DNA from: Hymenobacter arizonensis
Lineage (GTDB): Bacteria > Bacteroidota > Bacteroidia > Cytophagales > Hymenobacteraceae
Assembly (NCBI RefSeq): GCF_900115775.1
Contig: NZ_FOXS01000002.1
Location: 899,129 to 963,128 of the forward strand
Length of the DNA: 64,000 nt
Direction: 5' to 3'
Shown here: positions 58,170-64,000 of the stretch, piece after piece
Position numbering within the stretch: position 1 is the stretch's first letter
Layout: the number at the start of each line of letters is the position of its first letter
Translations under genes and position numbers: made by a program
Notes under the pieces: generated by a model
The model's database searches: none
What the model was told of the DNA's origin: nothing
What the model saw: the letters and a program-made list of their open reading frames with translations, nothing else

Positions 58170-58613
58170 TTGTCAATCCTTCATAACTTCTCGCTTGACT
58201 ACGATGCAGGGCGTGACCTGCTACTGGGTCACTGGCTCCCGGGAATGACAGAAGAAGACCTTTACCCTTCCTATGCCCGGCTGCTAGCGGCGGCCCAGGA
58301 GCATGGCAATTGCCGGTTTTGGCTGCTGGATATGCGCCAAAGGGCGTGGCATTCGGCCGCGTTCGCCGCTTGGTTTAGCGGGCTGCTGGCCCAGCAGGTC
58401 GTGCGTGAGTTGGGTGCCCCAGTGTTCGTGGCCTATGTTGCCAGTGAGGAGCACCGCGCTACCATCGAGAGCATCTCCACTGCCGCCACTTTGCGCAAAG
58501 CCGCGAAGTCTGAGCTTTATCCACACTTTTTCAACAACGAGAAAGATGCTGCGGAGTGGCTGTGCTACTACCAAACTCATAGCGAGTGGAAGTCTCGTCT
58601 GCAAAGCACTTGA
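58170..58613 (+). CDS. Small STAS/SpoIIAA-like protein, family member 3
   Basis: A 147-residue soluble protein starting with TTG 58170, as does member 1. Shared motifs are CRFWLLDMRQRAW, AAWFSGLLAQQVVRELGAPVFVAYVA and HFFNNEKDAAEWLC. A strand pattern FSLDYDAGRDLLLGHWLPGMTEE begins the domain. The upstream TTCTTTGC resembles a -7 box one base away from TAnnTTTG, 5 nt from the TTG. Function unknown; the family appears to be a small STAS-like lineage with three separate copies in this 64-kb window. Confidence 0.72.
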   Translation: MSILHNFSLDYDAGRDLLLGHWLPGMTEEDLYPSYARLLAAAQEHGNCRFWLLDMRQRAWHSAAFAAWFSGLLAQQVVRELGAPVFVAYVASEEHRATIESISTAATLRKAAKSELYPHFFNNEKDAAEWLCYYQTHSEWKSRLQST

Positions 58614-58729
58614 TGATTGCTGTTGGTGTAGACAGCAAGCTAGGCGTGCAGAAAGAGCTTTATAGCAAAACGCATTGGCTGGCGCAGATGACGCTCCGCT
58701 AAACTTGCTCCAGCGCGACTTCCGGAACT

Positions 58730-61363
58730 TTATCGCACCAGCTTCTCGGCCCGAAACAGGTCGTCTGACGCTTGCAGGAGCTTGGCGCGCAGCTTGGGAT
58801 TATAGTCCGGGTGGAAATTCAGGAAGGCGCGCACCACGCCGGCCGCCCTATCTGTCTGGTAGGAGCCCAGCGAGGCCTGCAGCCAGGAATACGGGAAGAA
58901 GATGTCGCCCGTCAGCTGAATTTCCTCCAGCAGCTCCAGGCTCTGGGGCAGGTATTTTTCTGACGTTTCGTGGCGAAGCGGGTGGTGCAGGTAGCCGAGG
59001 GCGGCCGTGACCCAAGCTTCTTTTTCGCGGTTTTTGTCGTCGGCCAGGGAGGTGAAGAAGGCGTCGCGGGTGGCGGCATCGGGTGCCAGGGCGGGCATCA
59101 GAAATTGCAGGCGGCGTTGGCGGTCCACATTTTTGATGCGATTGAGCTGCTGGGGCAGAATGGGCTGGGGCGAGGTGAAGTCGCGCACGGCCAGCGCCAG
59201 GGCCAGGGCAGTGTAGTCGTCCTCGGTCAGCTTCACGCCGACGGGCGCTTTTTCCGATTGCCAGATTTGGTAGAGGCGGGCCTGCGCGGGCTGAGTGAGG
59301 GCGATGGACTGGTAGGTTTTAAAGAGCAGCTTTTTGGAGTTGGCCGCCGGGTTTTTCTGCAGGGCAGCCCACAGGTCTTTTTCCAGCGCGGGAGCCACGG
59401 CTACGCGCTGCGCCGGGCTGAGAAAGTGCCAGAAAATGTCGCTGGCCTGGCCCGTGAGCAGCTTCAGGTTCAGCTCCTCGGGCTCGCGGGTGAGGGCCTG
59501 GCGGTAGACCGTGAGCAGCTCCTGCGGCTTGATGACCTGACCGTTGAGCATGTTCTCGTAGAGGTTGACGTAGGCGGCGGCGCGGGCCACGGGGTTCTTC
59601 AAACCCGCGAGCTGCGCCGGAAGCTGCTGGGCCACCGGGAACACACCGTAGCCCAGGCCCGTGGAGTTGAACAGCACGAAGCTGGGCGCCGGCTGGCCCA
59701 CGGCCAGGGGCAGCGCCACGGTGCGCTCACTCATGTTCACGGTTAGCTCTTTGGTGCGGCCGTTGGGGTACACCAGCAGCACCTCAAACAGCTGCGGCCA
59801 AAGGCGGTCGGAGCCGTCTTCGGCGCGCTGGGTGAGGGCGAGGCTGGTGATTTTACCAGCGTTGGTTTTCAGCTCGTGGGTGAAAACAGGGCGGCCGGGC
59901 TGGTTCACCCACACCTGGTTCCAGGCCTGCAGGTCGGCGGGCGTGCGGGCGTCCAGGATGTCGATGAGGTCGGGCCAGGTGGCGTTGCTGTTCGCGTACT
60001 TCCGCAGATACTCCTGCAGGCCCTGCTGGAAGGCTGCCGGGCCCATCAGCCGCTCCAACTGCCGCATCATGATGGGCGCTTTGTGGTAGATGATGTTGCC
60101 GTAGAGCGAGCCCGCGTCCTGTAGGTTGGTTAGCGGCTGGCGGATGGGATTGGCCCCGGCCGTGCGGTCGATGCCGTAGGCGGCAGGGTAGTGGTCGATG
60201 ACGAACTTGAGGTCGTAGTTCGAGTTTTTTACGGCCACCTGGGTCACTTTATCGGCCATGAAATTGGCGAATACCTCCTTCATCCACACATCATTAAACC
60301 ACTGCATGGTCACGAGGTCGCCAAACCACATGTGGGCTGTTTCGTGGGCCACCAGGTTGGAGCGGGCCAGCAGTTGGTCCTGCGTGGCGCCCTCGTCCAG
60401 AAACAACGTTGAGGCCTTGTAGTCAATAGCCCCCACGTGCTCCATGCCACCGTACTGAAAGTCGGGAATCGACACGAAGTCAAACTTCTGAAACGGGTAG
60501 GGAATGCCCGTGTACTGCTCCATAAACTGCAGCGCATCGGCGTGCAGCTGGAAGATGGGCCCGAGGCTGCTTTGCAGCTTCGACGGGTCGGTTTCGCGGT
60601 GCAGCAGGGTCATGGGGCGACCGTTCATTTGCCGGGTGAGGCGCGTGAACTTGCCCGCCGCAAACGAAAACAAGTAGGTGCTGATGCTATCCGACGTGGC
60701 AAAGCGGTACTGCTTGGTGGCGCCATTTGCTGTCGAGTCGCGCACGGGTCCGTTAGCCATGGCCTGCCAGCCTTCGGGCACGGTGAGGGCCAGCGTGAAC
60801 GTGGCCTTCATATTGGGTTGGTCGAAGACGGGAAACACGGTGCGGGCGCGGTCGGGTACCAGCAGCGTGTATAGGTAATCGGCGTTGCGGTTGAGCGACT
60901 GTTCGCCGGCGTTGAGGCGGATTTCGGCCACGTTGCGGCCCGGCTTGAGGGTGCTGGCGGGCAGCACGAGGTGCTCATTGCGGTGGTCGAAGGGCACGGG
61001 CTGGCCGTTCACGGTCAGGCTTTGCAGGTTGGCCGTGGGCGCTTTGAAATCGAGCTGCACTGGTTCCTGAGCATCGCGCAGGTTGAAGGCGACGGCTTCG
61101 ACCACGGTAATGGGCTCGGTTCTCTGGGCCGGAATGGTCAGGTTTAGGTCATAGGCTATGCGGCTGATGTTCTTTTTACGCGCAATGGCCAGTTCCTCGG
61201 ATACGCCGGTTGTGACAGGTGGCCCGCCGATGTTCGCAGCACTAGCCGCAGCTGTGGCCGGCAACACGGCGGGGCGGGACACGGGTTGGCGCTGGCAGGC
61301 GGCAGTGAGCACGGCGAGCGCAAAAGCGCCAGCCTTGCCATATTTACGGAAGCTAAAATTCAT
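58730..61363 (-). CDS. M1-family (aminopeptidase N-like) zinc metallopeptidase lipoprotein
   Basis: An 877-residue lipoprotein (VLTAACQRQPVS, lipobox Cys near 22) related to aminopeptidase N. The exopeptidase motif reads GGMEH rather than GxMEN, keeping the catalytic Glu, and the zinc site is VAHETAHMWFGDLVTMQWFND (His at 340 and 344) with the third ligand in WMKEVFANFMA. The C-terminal ERAP1-type helical domain completes it (LDKDLWAALQKNPAANS-like stretch). Likely faces the periplasm or surface and trims peptides. ATG 61363 chosen at the lipoprotein signal; an exact TACTTTTG box lies at 61389-61396. Divergent from pxpB. Confidence 0.95.
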   Translation of the reverse strand: MNFSFRKYGKAGAFALAVLTAACQRQPVSRPAVLPATAAASAANIGGPPVTTGVSEELAIARKKNISRIAYDLNLTIPAQRTEPITVVEAVAFNLRDAQEPVQLDFKAPTANLQSLTVNGQPVPFDHRNEHLVLPASTLKPGRNVAEIRLNAGEQSLNRNADYLYTLLVPDRARTVFPVFDQPNMKATFTLALTVPEGWQAMANGPVRDSTANGATKQYRFATSDSISTYLFSFAAGKFTRLTRQMNGRPMTLLHRETDPSKLQSSLGPIFQLHADALQFMEQYTGIPYPFQKFDFVSIPDFQYGGMEHVGAIDYKASTLFLDEGATQDQLLARSNLVAHETAHMWFGDLVTMQWFNDVWMKEVFANFMADKVTQVAVKNSNYDLKFVIDHYPAAYGIDRTAGANPIRQPLTNLQDAGSLYGNIIYHKAPIMMRQLERLMGPAAFQQGLQEYLRKYANSNATWPDLIDILDARTPADLQAWNQVWVNQPGRPVFTHELKTNAGKITSLALTQRAEDGSDRLWPQLFEVLLVYPNGRTKELTVNMSERTVALPLAVGQPAPSFVLFNSTGLGYGVFPVAQQLPAQLAGLKNPVARAAAYVNLYENMLNGQVIKPQELLTVYRQALTREPEELNLKLLTGQASDIFWHFLSPAQRVAVAPALEKDLWAALQKNPAANSKKLLFKTYQSIALTQPAQARLYQIWQSEKAPVGVKLTEDDYTALALALAVRDFTSPQPILPQQLNRIKNVDRQRRLQFLMPALAPDAATRDAFFTSLADDKNREKEAWVTAALGYLHHPLRHETSEKYLPQSLELLEEIQLTGDIFFPYSWLQASLGSYQTDRAAGVVRAFLNFHPDYNPKLRAKLLQASDDLFRAEKLVR

Positions 61364-61388
61364 CAGGAGTTTCCAGTGCAGAGAAGCC

Positions 61389-61396
61389 CAAAAGTA
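61389..61396 (-). promoter_or_regulatory. -7 box (TACTTTTG) of the M1 peptidase gene
   Basis: Exact TAnnTTTG on the minus strand, 25 nt from the ATG. The divergent pxpB starts only 12 nt away on the other strand. Confidence 0.55.
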
Positions 61397-61407
61397 ACCG
61401 CCAGCAC

Positions 61408-62151
61408 GTGAGAAACGTCCCCGAATCACCATCTGTGGCCCCTGACAATATTCGGCTGTACCCACTGGGCGACGCAGCTATCGTGCTTGAATTCGATGGC
61501 CGCATCAGCCCGGCCACGCACCGCGCTATTCAGGCCGTGAGCACCTATTTAGGCCAGCATCCATTTCCTGGCCTGCGCGAATACGTGCCCGCTTTCACCA
61601 CCCTAACGGTGTATTACGACCCCTGGGTGCTGAGTGAAAACGGCCAGCAACCCTACGAAAGAGTTTCAGAAATTCTACGGCGTCTGCTGCCCGCGGCCCA
61701 GGCTTCGGAGGCAACAGTAGCGGCTAAGAAGGTTGAAATTCCGGTTTGCTACGGCGGGGCGTTTGGGCCTGACTTAGCGTTTGTTGCCCAGCACACGGGC
61801 CTATCAATAGATGAAGTAGTTGCCCAACATTCAGCGCCCGATTATTTGGTGCACATGATTGGCTTCGCACCCGGCTTTCCTTACCTCGGCGGCATGGATG
61901 CGCAGTTGGCTACGCCGCGCAAGGCTCAACCGCGGCCGCTGGTATCAGCCGGCTCCGTTGGCATTGCTGGACTGCAAACGGGAATTTACTCGCTGCCCAC
62001 GCCGGGCGGCTGGCAACTCATTGGCCGCACGCCGCTTCGCATCTTCAACCCAGAATGGAAAGCGCCCAGCCTACTCCAGGCCGGCCAGCACCTGCGCTTT
62101 GTGCCCATCAGCGAAGCCGAATACCAAAGCCGCCAGCAGCATGAGTCTTAG
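61408..62151 (+). CDS. pxpB: 5-oxoprolinase subunit PxpB (KipI-like)
   Basis: A 247-residue subunit of the ATP-dependent 5-oxoprolinase that converts pyroglutamate to glutamate. The N-terminal half has YPLGDAAIVLEFDGRISPATH; the cyclophilin-like C-terminal half has VPVCYGG-type IPVCYGGAFGPDL, YLVHMIGFAPGFPYLGG and AGSVGIAGLQTGIYSLPTPGGWQLIG, strongly conserved in the family. The start is GTG 61408. It overlaps pxpC by 11 nt, so the two subunits are coupled, as in other pxp operons. Divergent from the M1 peptidase, whose products could feed oxoproline formation; that link is speculation. Confidence 0.95.
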   Translation: MRNVPESPSVAPDNIRLYPLGDAAIVLEFDGRISPATHRAIQAVSTYLGQHPFPGLREYVPAFTTLTVYYDPWVLSENGQQPYERVSEILRRLLPAAQASEATVAAKKVEIPVCYGGAFGPDLAFVAQHTGLSIDEVVAQHSAPDYLVHMIGFAPGFPYLGGMDAQLATPRKAQPRPLVSAGSVGIAGLQTGIYSLPTPGGWQLIGRTPLRIFNPEWKAPSLLQAGQHLRFVPISEAEYQSRQQHES

Positions 62152-63157
62152 CATTCTTCGCCCTGGCCTGCTCACCACCGTGCAGGACCTCGGCCGGCAC
62201 GGCTACCAGAAAGACGGCATCGTAGTGAGCGGCGCTATGGACGCCACAGCCCTGCGCGTAGCCAACCTGCTGGTGGGCAATTCCGAGAATACCGCCGGAC
62301 TGGAAATCACCCTGCTGGGCCCCAAAATCCGATTCGAAACCGATTGCCTCATTGCCCTCACTGGCGCTCATCTTTCTCCGGCCCTCAACGGCCAGCCCGT
62401 GGGCCTGAATCGGCCCGTGCGGGTAACGGCCGGCACAGTGCTGGCCTTCGGCGCGCCGGTGGCAGGTGGCCGGGCCTACCTCGCCGTGTCGGGTGGGTTT
62501 GCTTTGGCTCCGGTGCTTGGCAGCTACGCCACTTACCTGCGCGCGGGCTTCGGCGGGCTGCACGGCCGAGCTCTGCAAACTGGTGACGTGATTCCCTGCA
62601 CCGGCCCCACTGATACGGGCCACAGGCTGCTGCAGCAACTTGCCGCTGATGAACCGGCCGCAGCCTGGCAGCAAGCCCGCTGGACGCCAAATTCCGAGTT
62701 GTGCCCCAGGCCTCGACCGCGCCCAGTAATACGCGCGCTTCGAGGACCTGAATACGAGCAATTCTCAGCGGAAAGTCAGCGCGATTTTTGGCAGCAGCCC
62801 TATACTGTAACCACCGAAGCCGACCGCATGGGCTATCGACTGCAAGGGCCCGTTTTGAGCCGTCAAACCAACGTCGAACTGCTGTCTACTGCCGTCACCT
62901 TTGGCACCGTGCAGGTGCCGGCCAACGGCCAACCCATCGTGCTCATGGCCGACCACCAAACTACGGGGGGCTACCCGCGAATAGCTCAGGTTATTTCAGC
63001 TGATTTTTCAGCGCTGGCGCAAGTGGTGCCGGGGCAGGCCATCCGGTTTCAGGAGGTGACATTGGCCGAAGCGCAAGCGCTGTACCTTGCACAGAAACGG
63101 CAGTTGCACGGGCTGCGGCGGGCTGTTGAATTTAAATTTAAAACTAATTTAAGCTAA
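62141..63157 (+). CDS. pxpC: 5-oxoprolinase subunit PxpC (KipA-like)
   Basis: A 338-residue partner of PxpB. The start reads LSILRPGLLTTVQDLGRHGY, the family signature, followed by GAMDATALRVANLLVGN, ITLLGPKIRF, the AYLAVSGGF segment, and the C-terminal VLMADHQTTGGYPRIAQVI. ATG 62141 overlaps the end of pxpB. PxpB and PxpC together carry out ATP-dependent ring opening on the PxpA-bound substrate. A type B palindrome lies between pxpC and pxpA, 123 nt apart. Confidence 0.95.
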   Translation: MSLSILRPGLLTTVQDLGRHGYQKDGIVVSGAMDATALRVANLLVGNSENTAGLEITLLGPKIRFETDCLIALTGAHLSPALNGQPVGLNRPVRVTAGTVLAFGAPVAGGRAYLAVSGGFALAPVLGSYATYLRAGFGGLHGRALQTGDVIPCTGPTDTGHRLLQQLAADEPAAAWQQARWTPNSELCPRPRPRPVIRALRGPEYEQFSAESQRDFWQQPYTVTTEADRMGYRLQGPVLSRQTNVELLSTAVTFGTVQVPANGQPIVLMADHQTTGGYPRIAQVISADFSALAQVVPGQAIRFQEVTLAEAQALYLAQKRQLHGLRRAVEFKFKTNLS

Positions 63158-63160
63158 CCC

Positions 63161-63256
63161 GTCATGTCGAGCGGAGCCGAGACATCTCGCTCGAATCGTC
63201 GAGATGCCATTTGATTACTACCCCACGCGAGATGTCTCGGCTCCGCTCGACATGAC
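63161..63256. repeat. Palindromic repeat, type B copy 2 (perfect 30-bp arms)
   Basis: Arms 63161-63190 and 63227-63256 are perfect reverse complements (GTCATGTCGAGCGGAGCCGA, GACATCTCGC). Compared with copy 1 the arm has GCGGAGCC for GCGCAGCC, changed in both arms. Inside the pxp operon. Confidence 0.95.
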
Positions 63257-63280
63257 CGTTCTTCTGCTTCAGCCACAGCT

Positions 63281-64000
63281 ATGCCTCCAACTCTTACTGT
63301 TGACCTAAATTGCGACATGGGCGAAAGCTTTGGCGCCTGGACCATAGGCAACGACGCCGCCCTAATGCCCTTCATCACTTCTGCCAATATTGCCTGCGGT
63401 TTCCACGCCGGCGACCCAGCCGTGATGAAGCAAACCGTACGCTTGGCCCTACGTCACAAAGTAGCAATCGGCGCCCACCCCGGCCTGCCCGATTTAGTAG
63501 GATTTGGGCGGCGCGATATAGCCATTTCACCCGAAGAAGCCTTTGACATGACGGTGTATCAGCTCGGCGCCCTCACGGCCATCGTGCGGGCCGAAGGCGG
63601 ACAGCTCCACCACCTCAAGCCCCACGGCGCGCTCTACAACATGGCCGCCACCAGCGCCGCCCTGGCCGAGGCGCTCGCCGAAGCCGTGTATAAAGTGCAG
63701 CCCGAGCTCACGCTCTACGGCCTGGCCAACTCGGAACTGACCAAAGCCGGCGAGAAAATCGGCCTCAAAACCGCCCACGAAGTCTTCGCCGACCGCACCT
63801 ACCAAGCCAGCGGCACGCTCACCCCGCGCCGCCAGCCCGATGCGCTTATCACCAGTGCCGACGCCGCTATTGCCCAGGTGCTGCGCATGGTGCAGGAGGG
63901 CCAGGTTCATACCCAGCAGGGCACCAACGTTGCTATTCGGGCCAATACCGTGTGCCTGCACGGCGATGGCGCCCACGCCCTGGAATTTGCCGAGCGCCTG
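63281..64000 (+). CDS. pxpA: 5-oxoprolinase subunit PxpA (LamB/YcsF family), 3' end missing
   Basis: 240 residues visible, with perhaps 10-20 more beyond the window. LamB/YcsF motifs: [14 protein letters not shown] at the start, [57 protein letters not shown] and [12 protein letters not shown]. PxpA is the substrate-opening subunit of 5-oxoprolinase, working with PxpBC upstream. It completes the pathway unit; the gap holding the type B palindrome may loosen its coupling to pxpBC. Confidence 0.95.
   Translation, partial: MPPTLTVDLNCDMGESFGAWTIGNDAALMPFITSANIACGFHAGDPAVMKQTVRLALRHKVAIGAHPGLPDLVGFGRRDIAISPEEAFDMTVYQLGALTAIVRAEGGQLHHLKPHGALYNMAATSAALAEALAEAVYKVQPELTLYGLANSELTKAGEKIGLKTAHEVFADRTYQASGTLTPRRQPDALITSADAAIAQVLRMVQEGQVHTQQGTNVAIRANTVCLHGDGAHALEFAERL

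Noticed and set aside
60420-60460. GGMEH instead of GxMEN in the M1 peptidase as a loss of function
   Set aside because: The catalytic Glu and the whole zinc site are retained, and I recall GGMEH in other Bacteroidota M1 enzymes, so it is likely a clade variant.

Overview
The window looks like chromosomal DNA of a Hymenobacter-like member of the Bacteroidota (Cytophagales). The signs are GC-rich coding sequence, two proteins ending in type IX secretion (T9SS) C-terminal sorting domains, almost no Shine-Dalgarno sequences, repeated TAnnTTTG (-7) promoter boxes, a BlaI/M56 pair with a TonB-plug-like tail, a fused DAHP synthase/chorismate mutase, and many lipoproteins and secreted peptidases. 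I see no prophage, insertion sequence, CRISPR array or rRNA operon. One tRNA is present, the initiator tRNA-fMet.

Layout. 1-5.4 kb: start of a LacI-type regulator, a pentapeptide-repeat protein, a Gfo/Idh/MocA oxidoreductase, a pirin, a small STAS-like protein and a fasciclin lipoprotein. 5.5-8.2 kb: LytS/LytTR-type two-component pair and an outer-membrane protein. 8.3-13.2 kb: lysA, DinB-like, ZIP transporter, haloacid dehalogenase and old yellow enzyme. 13.4-18.3 kb: an aromatic amino acid operon (pheA, aminotransferase, tyrA, DAHP synthase-chorismate mutase) behind what reads as two tandem Phe/Tyr leader-peptide attenuators. 18.3-31 kb: TPR protein, Hsp20, M13 peptidase, a blaI-M56-TlpA-like operon with two operator dyads, a second STAS-like protein, MFS transporter, acyltransferase and a degenerate esterase. 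31-44 kb: tRNA-fMet, secreted proteins, M48 and S8 peptidases, methyltransferase, a UvrA2-like ATPase and a GH16 glucanase. 44-58 kb: msrB, NCS1 permease, GH43, second pirin, M28 peptidase, DUF1028 protein, a two-gene osmoprotectant ABC transporter with an apparently circularly permuted binding domain, GNAT, GAF protein, hydrolase and a third STAS-like protein. 58.7-64 kb: M1 aminopeptidase divergent from the 5-oxoprolinase genes pxpB-pxpC-pxpA (pxpA cut by the window end).

The most striking signal is the 13.50-13.85 kb region: two short reading frames packed with Tyr and Phe codons, each followed by an intrinsic terminator, placed directly before pheA. The genes they would control make phenylalanine and tyrosine, so stalling on scarce Tyr/Phe-tRNA is the natural reading. 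A 47-bp interrupted palindrome lies just upstream.

The second theme is a dense set of at least twelve large intergenic inverted repeats of about 66-200 bp, in six sequence types. Several enclose terminators, several abut or supply stop codons, and copies of one type differ from each other by paired changes in both arms. These can be read as structured RNA/DNA modules at gene ends or as miniature mobile palindromes. The sequence alone does not decide between the two.
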